The notes under the pieces are model-generated. The model was not told where the DNA came from. It did not search any database and saw nothing but the letters and a program-made list of their open reading frames with translations. DNA of 64,000 bases. Origin: Robertkochia sediminum. GTDB lineage: Bacteria; Bacteroidota; Bacteroidia; Flavobacteriales; Flavobacteriaceae. A program made the translations under genes and the position numbers. The DNA is taken from NCBI RefSeq assembly GCF_016786255.1, contig NZ_JADMKT010000062.1, positions 270,038-334,037 on the forward strand. Reading direction: 5' to 3'. This document shows positions 27,977 through 35,809 of the stretch, piece after piece (position 1 is the stretch's first letter; every line of letters starts with the position of its first letter).

Positions 27977-28049
27977 GCTAAGTGCTAAGAGTTACGATCC
28001 CTTGTGCCTTCGTAACCCCGTACCTTCGTACCTCCGTCACTGTATCACT
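27977..28049. repeat. Local intergenic duplication, copy 2
   Basis: It matches copy 1 with about two substitutions plus an eight-base insertion (ACCCCGTA type), the same unit length as the array at 28176. A CGAAGCTTCAGCGAAGGTGG element follows at about 28062. No gene is visible in 27563-28263. Confidence 0.75.
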
Positions 28050-28175
28050 GTATTACCCACCGAAGCTTCAGCGAAGGTGGACATCACCGCTTCACTGAAT
28101 CACTGTGTTGCCCTTGCATTTCAGAAAATTCTCTCATAACTTATTCCATTTTAACCGCATAACTGTATAACCCCA

Positions 28176-28260
28176 TAACCTTGTAACCTTGTAACCTTGT
28201 AACCTTGTAACCTTGTAACCTTGTAACCTTGTAACCTTGTAACCTTGTAACCTTCTAACC
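28176..28260 (+). repeat. TAACCTTG octamer tandem array at the patatin gene start
   Basis: Nine perfect TAACCTTG units (28176-28247) are followed by TAACCTTC and a partial TAACC. The array ends three bases before the ATG at 28264, so it occupies the whole ribosome-binding and leader region. Confidence 0.95.
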
Positions 28261-28263
28261 ATT

Positions 28264-29976
28264 ATGCCCGAAACCAGCTTTAAACTCTGTCTTACCATGG
28301 CCGGTGCCGTTTCTGCCGGAGCCTATACCGCTGGGGTTATGGATGAACTTCTCGGGGTTCTTGACCGATGGGAAAAAGCCAAAGCAAGGAACCTGGAACT
28401 GGGTATCGATCACCCTGATTACGATCACAGTATCCCTATGCACCGTGTAGAACTGGAAGTACTCAGTGGTGCCTCAGCAGGGGGGATCACCGCCACACTT
28501 GCCCTTAAAAAGATCCTGGATAGCAGTCATAGTACGCTTGAAAATAACAGCCTGCTTAAAGACTGTTGGGTAAGTATGGCCGATGATGAAACACACTATA
28601 CCCTCGAAAAACTCCTGAGTACCAAGGATCTCAATAAGGAGAAAAACGTACGTTCCCTCCTCAATGCATACCCTATCGAAAACCTGGCCGACCGGTATTT
28701 AGCACCTCTGAAAAACCTTAAAAAACCTTCCTGGCTTTCTGAACAGGCCGAGGTGATACTCACCACGACCAACCTCGAAGGCATCGATGTGAATATTGAC
28801 TTTAACGGGGCCGGAACCGAAAACGGTGGTCATACGATTACCCAGCACAGTAGTGTATTCAGATTTCACGCTATTACTGATGAAAAAGAACCTGTTCCAG
28901 AGCCTCACCGCTATGCCACCGACCTTCGGTTAAAAGAAGATGCCGCCCTGCTCAAAGCTGCTGCCCTGAGCACTTCGGCCTTCCCCATAGGATTACCTAC
29001 CCGAAGCGTTACCTTGCCCCACGACCCCTACCTGAAATACCTGCCGGGGAAAGCTTCAGAAAGTAATCTGCACATCGATATAAAAAACCCTCATGCACAT
29101 ACACCCTTTCCGGCTATAGATGGGGGACTGCTCAATAATGAACCCTATGGTTGGGCATTAAAAGTACTCCGTGAGAACTGTGCACCCGCCTGTGAAAATA
29201 ACCGGTATGCAGTGATCATGATCGATCCCCTTCCTTCAAAACCACCTTCCACGAAGTCTGTAGGATCCATGGGACTCTGGAATACCTTAACAGGAATGTT
29301 CCGCGCCTTGCGCAATGAGGTCATGCTCAACCAGGAAGGCCTGGCCGAAGCCATATCGCTTAAAGACCGCACCCGGTTTCTTATCGCTCCCCGAAAGGGA
29401 GGGGGTTACCCCGAAAAATGGAATGCCTTAGGCAAAGTCCTCGCCTCGGCACCCCTTGGCGGATTCGCAGGTTTTATAGGGAAAGACCTCAGGGCGCATG
29501 ATTACGAACTGGGCAGAAGAAACTGCAGGGATTTTTTGAGATTTCACTTTACCCTTCCGGTAGAAACGGCAAAGGTGCGCCTGGATCAACTTCCGGTTGA
29601 AACCGCCCTTGACCGATTTTGTATTGTACGCCGGGATAAAAGTGCTGCTTCAGTTATGCACTTTCCCATCATTCCCGATGTGCGTTTAAAAGAAGCCCGT
29701 AACCAAATACTCCTGGAAGGCCAGGTGGAATCAAAAACATATCCGGTACTGCCGGAATTCTCGATGTCCGACTTCATTCAGCAATATCAACCCCTCATTA
29801 ATAAGCGACTTATTGCACTGGTAAGGACCCTTTCCGGTAAATGGTGGCTCACCCTTGGTTTTCGTCTTTTCCTCCTTCGTCCGCTTCGAAAACAACTGTA
29901 CAAGATCATCACCGGGGAAATGAAGTTCTTCGATCAAAATCAGGATGCCGTAGCAGCAAACAATGAGGTGACTTAA
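28264..29976 (+). CDS. Patatin-like phospholipase
   Basis: This 570-aa protein carries a patatin fold with a Ser-Asp dyad. The nucleophile elbow is GASAGG (Ser at about residue 71) and the Asp lies in AIDGGLLNNEPYGWAL (about 283). The oxyanion-type glycine region is MAGAVSAGAYTAGVMDEL (12-29). No signal peptide is seen. There is one modest hydrophobic stretch near 525-540 (KWWLTLGFRLFLLRPL), possibly peripheral membrane binding. Members hydrolyse acyl esters of phospholipids. The start codon follows the octamer array with no ordinary ribosome-binding site, so expression could vary with repeat number. Confidence 0.88.
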   Translation: MPETSFKLCLTMAGAVSAGAYTAGVMDELLGVLDRWEKAKARNLELGIDHPDYDHSIPMHRVELEVLSGASAGGITATLALKKILDSSHSTLENNSLLKDCWVSMADDETHYTLEKLLSTKDLNKEKNVRSLLNAYPIENLADRYLAPLKNLKKPSWLSEQAEVILTTTNLEGIDVNIDFNGAGTENGGHTITQHSSVFRFHAITDEKEPVPEPHRYATDLRLKEDAALLKAAALSTSAFPIGLPTRSVTLPHDPYLKYLPGKASESNLHIDIKNPHAHTPFPAIDGGLLNNEPYGWALKVLRENCAPACENNRYAVIMIDPLPSKPPSTKSVGSMGLWNTLTGMFRALRNEVMLNQEGLAEAISLKDRTRFLIAPRKGGGYPEKWNALGKVLASAPLGGFAGFIGKDLRAHDYELGRRNCRDFLRFHFTLPVETAKVRLDQLPVETALDRFCIVRRDKSAASVMHFPIIPDVRLKEARNQILLEGQVESKTYPVLPEFSMSDFIQQYQPLINKRLIALVRTLSGKWWLTLGFRLFLLRPLRKQLYKIITGEMKFFDQNQDAVAANNEVT

Positions 29977-30066
29977 AAGGTCTGGACAACGTGGTTAAAC
30001 CGTGTTAAAACGATTTAACTAACTGATTTATTGATACTTACAGTTAAGTGTTGTATTTTTATAGCT

Positions 30067-30441
30067 ATGATAGCACTTGACAGAGAGAATAATAAAGATT
30101 TTTTGAATCAGACAGTAAGTTACCTTGAAAACAGAGGTTTTAACAACATCAAAGCAGCCTTAGACGGTTACGAATCTCCAAAATCGTTTACCAAAAAAGG
30201 TAGTGATGTGGTCGTAACCCCTGATATCGTAGCTCAGAAAATGGGGATCAAGTACTATTTTGAACTCAGTGTAAAGTCGGAAAAGCCCAATCTTCTAAAA
30301 TCAAAATGGATGTTTTTGGATGCCTTGAGCAAAAGAAACTCCTCCCGCTTTAAGATCGTGACCACCAAGGGTCACTATAAGTTTACCAACACCATGTTAG
30401 ACGATCTGAACCTTGAAAAGAACATGATCAAGATCAATTAG
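30067..30441 (+). CDS. Hypothetical protein, possibly nuclease-fold-like
   Basis: The ATG at 30067 gives 124 aa beginning MIALDRENNKDFLNQTVSYL; the earlier in-frame start at 30031 adds a Cys-rich leader unlikely to be translated. The chain has a helical N-terminus, then GSDVVVTPDIVAQKMGIKYY followed by FELSVKSEK and a basic C-terminal half ending NLEKNMIKIN. The order PD...FELSVK loosely recalls PD-(D/E)XK nuclease folds, but the spacing is not canonical and I would not assign an activity. Its stop overlaps the stop of the convergent acetyltransferase gene. Confidence 0.55.
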   Translation: MIALDRENNKDFLNQTVSYLENRGFNNIKAALDGYESPKSFTKKGSDVVVTPDIVAQKMGIKYYFELSVKSEKPNLLKSKWMFLDALSKRNSSRFKIVTTKGHYKFTNTMLDDLNLEKNMIKIN

Positions 30442-30878
30442 TCTCTGATCATACGAACATGAGGAATTCCATCCTCCAGGTACGTTTCTCCCACAGCCCT
30501 GAATTTGTGGTCGTTATAGAACTTCTCGAGATAGGTCTGCGCTGAGATCTCAATAGGCTGTTTGCCAAACCTGGTTTCTATCGTTTCGATAGAAGCCCTG
30601 AGTATGTCATGTCCAAAAGCCTTACCTCTGGCGGTTTCAGCTACCACCACACGGCCAATACTGGGTCTGTCAAAATAATCGCCACCGGTAAATAAACGGG
30701 TATAGGCTACCAATTGATCGCCTTCATAGCCCATAACGTGCAAGGCCTTTTGATCCTTGTTATCAACATCCTGGTACACACAATCCTGTTCTACTACAAA
30801 TACGGCTGCACGTAAACGCAGCAATGCGTAGAGTTCATCAATATTGAGTTCATTAAAGGTTTTAACCACGATCTTCAT
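30438..30878 (-). CDS. ElaA-like GNAT N-acetyltransferase
   Basis: The 146-aa single-domain protein matches the length and motifs of the ElaA branch of acetyl-CoA-dependent N-acetyltransferases. LLRLRAAVFVVEQDCVYQDVD (19-39) is the characteristic N-terminal segment. IGRVVVAETARGKAFGHDIL (about 74-93) is the acetyl-CoA-binding loop with RGKAFG, and IEISAQTYLEKFYNDHKFRAVGE follows. The acceptor is unknown. The CDF exporter gene is 12 bases upstream, and the pair plus rpiB may form one transcript. Confidence 0.9.
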   Translation of the reverse strand: MKIVVKTFNELNIDELYALLRLRAAVFVVEQDCVYQDVDNKDQKALHVMGYEGDQLVAYTRLFTGGDYFDRPSIGRVVVAETARGKAFGHDILRASIETIETRFGKQPIEISAQTYLEKFYNDHKFRAVGETYLEDGIPHVRMIRD

Positions 30879-30890
30879 AAAGCAACATTT

Positions 30891-31805
30891 TTAATCCTGA
30901 ACAATATAATCCTTGGGATCTTCCTTGTTGAATTCCGGTTGAATATTCACATGATTGATCCCGTATTCTTCCTTAAGGATCGTTTCGATCTGTGCGAGGA
31001 TCTCATTGAATCGACTAAGGGTGATATCTTTTTTAAAATCGAGATGGGCTTCCAGGTGCAGCTCATCATCGTTAAGTCCCCATACATGAATATGATGGAG
31101 TTTATTAACATCTTCCAGTTGGTGTACCGAACGCACCAGGGCTTTAACATCGATATGGTCCGGAGTAAATAACATAAGCATGCGGGTAGAGCTTCGCAAA
31201 AGATCATAGCCTACGTAAATAAGGTAGAGACCAATAAGAAAAGTAAGTACACTGTCTATCCAGTAGATGCCGAAAAATTTCATGAGCAATCCGCCTATCA
31301 GCACCGCAACACTGGCCATCATATCGGTTAACAAATGTAGGTAGGCAGAACGCATATTAATATTGCGGCCGGCATCCTTTTTAAGAATGAGCACACTTAA
31401 GCCGTTGGCAACGATACCTAAAATGGCAAGCCATATGACCAGGCCAGTGCCAATGGGTTGCGGATCGAGAATGCGTTTATACGCCTCGGCAATTAGAATA
31501 ATAGCAATAACGATAAGGGATACCGCATTGATAAAAGCAGCGATGATCTCTGCGCGCTTGTACCCGAAAGTTCGGTGTGTAGAAGCCTTGGTACGCGCCA
31601 GCCTGTTAGCCACATAACTAATAATTAAGGAGATGACATCGGTAGCATTGTGAAGGGCATCAGACAGGAGGGCTAAACTTCCGGAGATCAACCCTCCTAT
31701 AACCTGAGCCAGGGTAATACAGATATTGAGCAGGATCGAGATCAGTAGATTCTTACCCTTTAAAGGTTGATGAGCTCCGTGATCGTGACTATGCCCGTGT
31801 CCCAT
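30891..31805 (-). CDS. Cation diffusion facilitator (zinc/cadmium-type exporter)
   Basis: This 304-aa inner-membrane protein begins with a His-rich MGHGHSHDHGAHQ, followed by six hydrophobic helices and a cytoplasmic C-terminal domain. The metal-site motif LLSDALHNATDV (helix II, about 46-57) has the DxxxN pattern and LLTDMMASVAVLIGG (helix V, about 158-172) the matching Asp. The C-terminal LHHIHVWGLNDDELHLEAHL is typical of CzcD/ZitB relatives, which export Zn2+ or similar ions using the proton gradient. It sits one base downstream of rpiB, so it is probably co-transcribed. Confidence 0.93.
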   Translation of the reverse strand: MGHGHSHDHGAHQPLKGKNLLISILLNICITLAQVIGGLISGSLALLSDALHNATDVISLIISYVANRLARTKASTHRTFGYKRAEIIAAFINAVSLIVIAIILIAEAYKRILDPQPIGTGLVIWLAILGIVANGLSVLILKKDAGRNINMRSAYLHLLTDMMASVAVLIGGLLMKFFGIYWIDSVLTFLIGLYLIYVGYDLLRSSTRMLMLFTPDHIDVKALVRSVHQLEDVNKLHHIHVWGLNDDELHLEAHLDFKKDITLSRFNEILAQIETILKEEYGINHVNIQPEFNKEDPKDYIVQD

Positions 31806-31806
31806 A

Positions 31807-32241
31807 TTAACAACCTAATGGGATCTTGTTAATTCTTCCTTCGTGGCGTCCGCCCTCGAATTCAGTATTTAAAAAGGTTCTCACCATTTCAAGAACCTGT
31901 TCTTTAGCGGTAAAACGCGCAGGCATACATAATATGTTTGCATTATTGTGTAAGCGCGTAAGCTCAACGAGCTCTTTGCTCCAGCACAGGCCGGCTCTTA
32001 CATTAGCGTGTTTGTTTGCCGTCATGGCTACCCCGTTACCACTACCGCAAAGAAGGATCCCGTAATCGACCTCTCCTTTATCTACTGCCGAAGCTACAGG
32101 ATGCACAAAATCAGGATAATCAACACTGTCAGCAGCGTCGGTACCACTATTTATAACTTCAAAACCCATACCTTTTAACATGTCAACAATAGCGAACTTG
32201 TATTCGGTACCGGCATGGTCGTTTCCAATGGCAATTTTCAT
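31807..32241 (-). CDS. rpiB: Ribose-5-phosphate isomerase B
   Basis: The 144-aa enzyme interconverts ribose-5-phosphate and ribulose-5-phosphate in the pentose phosphate pathway. Its standard features are IAIGNDHAGTEYK (3-15), DYPDFVHPVASAV (41-53), the active-site loop LLCGSGNGVAMTANK with Cys65, and VRAGLCWSKELVELTRLHNNANILCMPAR. Length is normal. It is the first gene of a probable rpiB-CDF-acetyltransferase transcript pointing away from the large intergenic region at 32.3 kb. Confidence 0.97.
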   Translation of the reverse strand: MKIAIGNDHAGTEYKFAIVDMLKGMGFEVINSGTDAADSVDYPDFVHPVASAVDKGEVDYGILLCGSGNGVAMTANKHANVRAGLCWSKELVELTRLHNNANILCMPARFTAKEQVLEMVRTFLNTEFEGGRHEGRINKIPLGC

Positions 32242-32269
32242 AGTTTGTTTTATTTAAATGAACACCCCA

Positions 32270-32277
32270 CAAAGGTA
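32270..32277 (-). promoter_or_regulatory. -7 box of rpiB
   Basis: TACCTTTG on the minus strand matches TAnnTTTG exactly, 29 bases upstream of the ATG. Confidence 0.55.
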
Positions 32278-32289
32278 GTAAATACCTAC

Positions 32290-32790
32290 ATCTTACACTT
32301 ATAAACACCCCTTATTAACGATGTTCGGTAATGAACTGAAAAACAAAACCTTAATAAAACCCCCGAATTGTTGATAAATGGAAAGTTATTTCTACTAAAA
32401 AAATTTGGTGGGTTAAATGCAATTTTCCATTGGTGAAATTTTAGGTTTCTAACAAGTGGAAAATGTATTTTTTAATTGACAATTCTTAAACCGGTTTCAC
32501 ATACAAATCAACATTGTTAACAAGCATTATTTATTAAAAAACAACCACTGTTCACAGTTGTTCACAACTGTTAATTACATCTAAAAATCCCTTGATTCTT
32601 AACGCTATATCCGGTTAACGGATTGTTCATAACGATGTAAAACACTACTCTTAGTTAAAATACCAAATACTTCGGTAAAAAGTTATACCTGTTATGAACA
32701 CCCTATAATAGACATCTAAAATTTTAATTTTAAAAAGAAGAAAAAAGAATATAATAGTATAATGGTTAATAAGTGAATAACCTGTTTTGA
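32290..32790. other. Candidate chromosomal replication origin (oriC)
   Basis: This gene-free AT-rich stretch holds four related 9-mers of form YTRTGAACA: CTGTGAACA and TTGTGAACA on the minus strand at 32549-32557 and 32559-32567, ten bases apart; TTATGAACA inverted at 32624-32632; and direct at 32692-32700. Each is one base from TTATNCACA, or two for the TTG/CTG forms. An AT-rich block (32718-32762) that could unwind follows. By eye, top-strand composition switches here from C-rich to G-rich. Two parS-like sites lie 8-10 kb to the right. No perfect TTATCCACA is present, so this remains an inference. Confidence 0.45.
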
Positions 32791-33006
32791 ATTTTGAAGT
32801 GAGTGTTTGGTAGGAGAAAGGAAAAGGTTGAAAGGGTCCTGAAAGGTGTTTGGGAAAATGAGCGAAAGGAGAACTGGAAAGGTGAGGGATGTTTTGGAAA
32901 GTAGGGCTGGTGGCATGGTGAATCCGGAAAAGCGTTTTGGAAAGGATGGATATGGTGGCGCTGTGAATCCGGGAGGGTTTCAGAAAAAGGGGAGAGGCCT
33001 GCGGGA
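32791..33006. other. Strongly G-rich/purine-skewed noncoding tract
   Basis: The plus strand is almost devoid of C runs and rich in GGAAAGG, GGTGAGGG and TGGAAAGG words, with GTGAATCCGG repeated near 32918 and 32963. The opposite-strand frame across it gives a Ser/Pro/Phe-rich low-complexity translation and is not convincing. It adjoins the candidate origin. Confidence 0.45.
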
Positions 33007-33249
33007 TCAAACTACGCGTAGGTGAGAAGCGGGATCTTCGAGGTCGTTAATAAGTTCGGCGACGTAATCGGCGTAGTCCTTATGTACCAGCAAACGTATA
33101 CCTCCCAAGGCATTCGAATAAAAAGGAGATATCCCTATCATGGTTTCGTTCTCGAAGACATAGGGTATACCTTCTTCCTCCATGATAAAACGCAATACCA
33201 TGTATTCATGAGGATACGTAAAGGTGGCGATATGTTGAAAATGGGTCAC
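33007..33249 (-). CDS. DUF2007-family small protein
   Basis: This 80-aa cytoplasmic protein has the compact pattern of the DUF2007 family (PII-like alpha/beta fold of unknown function). It starts THFQHIATFTYPHEYMVLRF, followed by the helix-strand MEEEGIPYVFENETMIG and a conserved-looking GGIRLLVHKDYADYVAELI. Members are sometimes called putative signal-transducing proteins, but no ligand is established. The small membrane-protein gene at 33309 lies upstream on the same strand. Confidence 0.75.
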   Translation of the reverse strand: MTHFQHIATFTYPHEYMVLRFIMEEEGIPYVFENETMIGISPFYSNALGGIRLLVHKDYADYVAELINDLEDPASHLRVV

Positions 33250-33308
33250 TGCTAATCTATTGATTGTCAGTTCTAAAAATAAGAAAAAAATACGGAGGAT
33301 AAACAGCC

Positions 33309-33467
33309 TTATGCATGTTTACCAAGAGAAGTGGTTACTCTTTCGATCTCTGCTGCCTTAGCCTTTTCTTTTTGATCCAGGCTGTAGTTAATATAGCCCG
33401 CAAGTGCACCTATCCCCAGAACAAAGAGGATGATAAAGAGCAGTAAGATGCGATAGAATCTTTTCAC
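33309..33467 (-). CDS. Small single-pass membrane protein
   Basis: A 52-aa frame starts at GTG 33467. A short basic start (KRFYR) is followed by one hydrophobic helix (ILLLFIILFVLGIGALAGYI, about 6-25) and a charged helical tail (DQKEKAKAAEIERVTT). This charge pattern (Lys/Arg in, helix, soluble tail) is typical of small bitopic inner-membrane proteins. It is too short for family assignment. It is divergent from rnr. Confidence 0.55.
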   Translation of the reverse strand: MKRFYRILLLFIILFVLGIGALAGYINYSLDQKEKAKAAEIERVTTSLGKHA

Positions 33468-33599
33468 TTAAGTGGTGGCTTTATTATAAAGACGAATAAG
33501 TTCTTTAAACGTTACACTATTTTTAATATTATTTTAACGCTGGAAGTAATTAACAGGAGCTGTTTAATTATTCGTACTTTCGAAGTATAAAATTAGTAT

Positions 33600-35795
33600 A
33601 TGTCAAAACGTAAAAAGAGATCAGAAAAGCAACGGAAGAATGAGATCACGAAAGGAATCTTTTCTGTTCTTGAGAGTAATCCCGATAAATCTTATAACTA
33701 CAAACAGATCGCTGCCAGACTGGATATTACCGATACCGCAGGTAGAAATCTCATCATCAAACGATTAGGAGAACTGGTTGGTAAGCAACGTATCGAACAA
33801 GTAGAAAAAGGAAAGTACAAAGTAATTCCCAGTCAGAACTATTACGAAGGTGTCGTAGACATGACCGGGAGAAGCAATGCCTATGTGATCTGTGAAGATC
33901 TCGATACCGATGTATTCGTACCCCAGAACTTATTGAACAAGGCCCTTCATGGCGATACCGTAGAAGTGTATGTATTTCCCAGACGTCGAAGAGGAAAGAA
34001 ACTGGAAGGAGAGATCACCAGGATACTTCAACGTAAAAAGACCACCTTCGTAGGGGTGTTACAGATGCAAAAGAATTTTGGCTTCGTACTCACGTCCGAC
34101 CATAAAATGTACACCGATATCTTTGTTCCCAAGAACAGGATAGGAAAGGCTGAACACGGCGACAAGGTGATCGTTGAGATCAACGACTGGCCAAAGAATG
34201 CCGATTCACCTTATGGTACTATCGTAGAAACCCTTGGTAAACCAGGGGAGCACGATACCGAGATGCACGCCATTCTTGCAGAGTATGGATTGCCTTATTC
34301 GTTTCCGGAAGAAGTAGAACACTTTGCCAATCAGATAGATACTTCTATTAAACCCGAAGAGATCGCTAAGCGAAGGGACATGCGTGAGGTGCCTACATTT
34401 ACCATAGATCCTAAAGATGCAAAGGATTTCGACGATGCTTTGTCTTTCAGAAAGATCGATGATGAGTGGTACGAAGTAGGGATCCATATTGCCGATGTAT
34501 CTCACTATGTACAGCCCGGAACTATTCTCGATGATGAGGCTTACGACAGGGCAACTTCTGTTTACCTGGTAGACAGGGTAGTGCCCATGCTGCCGGAGAT
34601 CCTGTCGAATAATGCCTGTTCGCTAAGGCCTAATGAAGAAAAATACACCTTCTCTGCAGTTTTTACCATGAATAAGAAAGCAGAGATCAAAGACCAGTGG
34701 TTTGGGAGAACAGTGACCTATTCAGACCGGCGATTTGCCTATGAAGAGGCACAACAACTCATAGAGAACGGGGGTACCACCGTACCCGGATCGGTTTCTC
34801 TTACAGGGAAGGCTTATGAGGTCGAACCCCATATAGCTCAGGCCATTCAGCTTATGGATAGCATGGCGAAGACCATGAGAAAGAAACGTATGCAGGCTGG
34901 TGCTATCTCTTTCGATAAGGTAGAGGTGAAGTTCAACCTCAATGAAGAGAACGAACCGGTAGGGGTGTATTTTAAGACCTCCCAGGATGCCAATAAGATG
35001 ATCGAGGAATTTATGTTGCTGGCCAATCGCAAGGTGGCCGAATTTATTGGGAAACAGAAAAAGACCTTTGTGTACAGGGTACACGACGACCCGGATGAAG
35101 AAAAATTAATGCAGTTACAAGGCGTTATTAAACGTTTTGGATACAGTCTTAATATGAAGAGCAGAAATACCATTACAAGCTCTTTAAACAGCCTTTTAAA
35201 AGATGTACAGGGTAAAAAGGAGCAGAATCTCGTAGACACCCTGGCTATAAGAACCATGAGTAAGGCTGAATACACTACGGAAAATATTGGGCATTACGGA
35301 CTCGCCTTTGATTATTACACTCACTTTACTTCACCCATACGGAGGTATCCCGATGTGATGGTGCACAGACTATTACAGCACTATCTGGACCAGGGAGCTA
35401 CAGTAAAGGAGGCCGATTACGAAGAGAAGTGTAAGCATTCGTCGAATATGGAATCCCTGGCAGCCAATGCAGAAAGAGATAGTATTAAGTACATGCAGAT
35501 CAAGTTCATGGAAGATCATCAGGATGAAGACTTCCTGGGAGTGATCTCCGGGGTAACCGAATGGGGGATCTATGTGGAGATCATCGAGAATAAATGTGAA
35601 GGAATGATCAGAATACGGGATATCAAAGACGACTATTATGTGTTTGATGAAAAGTTGTATGCCATAGTAGGAGAAGTTACCAAGAATCAATATCAATTGG
35701 GAGATGAGGTGTATGTTCGCGTAAAGAATACAGACCTGGTAAAGCGCCATCTCGATTTTTCATTATTGGGTAAAAAGGACGAATATCAACCATAA
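33600..35795 (+). CDS. rnr: Ribonuclease R
   Basis: The 731-aa 3'-5' exoribonuclease degrades structured RNA. The order is standard: an N-terminal winged-helix-like region (LESNPDKSYNYKQIAARLDI), two cold-shock/OB domains (about 85-220), the RNB catalytic domain from about 255 with TIDPKDAKDFDDALS (four-Asp metal site), and HFTSPIRRYPDVMVHRLLQHYL (about 576-597). A C-terminal S1 domain follows at about 640-715 (EWGIYVEIIENKCEGMIRI). The lysine-rich N-terminus KRKKRSEKQRKN is also typical. TACTTTCG upstream is a near match to the -7 box. Confidence 0.97.
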   Translation: MSKRKKRSEKQRKNEITKGIFSVLESNPDKSYNYKQIAARLDITDTAGRNLIIKRLGELVGKQRIEQVEKGKYKVIPSQNYYEGVVDMTGRSNAYVICEDLDTDVFVPQNLLNKALHGDTVEVYVFPRRRRGKKLEGEITRILQRKKTTFVGVLQMQKNFGFVLTSDHKMYTDIFVPKNRIGKAEHGDKVIVEINDWPKNADSPYGTIVETLGKPGEHDTEMHAILAEYGLPYSFPEEVEHFANQIDTSIKPEEIAKRRDMREVPTFTIDPKDAKDFDDALSFRKIDDEWYEVGIHIADVSHYVQPGTILDDEAYDRATSVYLVDRVVPMLPEILSNNACSLRPNEEKYTFSAVFTMNKKAEIKDQWFGRTVTYSDRRFAYEEAQQLIENGGTTVPGSVSLTGKAYEVEPHIAQAIQLMDSMAKTMRKKRMQAGAISFDKVEVKFNLNEENEPVGVYFKTSQDANKMIEEFMLLANRKVAEFIGKQKKTFVYRVHDDPDEEKLMQLQGVIKRFGYSLNMKSRNTITSSLNSLLKDVQGKKEQNLVDTLAIRTMSKAEYTTENIGHYGLAFDYYTHFTSPIRRYPDVMVHRLLQHYLDQGATVKEADYEEKCKHSSNMESLAANAERDSIKYMQIKFMEDHQDEDFLGVISGVTEWGIYVEIIENKCEGMIRIRDIKDDYYVFDEKLYAIVGEVTKNQYQLGDEVYVRVKNTDLVKRHLDFSLLGKKDEYQP

Positions 35796-35809
35796 ATAAT
35801 TAGCGTATC

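Noticed and set aside
28176..28260. CRISPR-like array
   Set aside because: The units are eight contiguous bases with no spacers; it is a simple tandem repeat.
32651..33010. Minus-strand frame of 119 codons overlapping the origin candidate
   Set aside because: The translation is Ser/Pro/Phe-rich low complexity reflecting the purine-skewed plus strand, it begins with TTG inside the stop of the DUF2007 gene, and part lies in AT-rich spacer.
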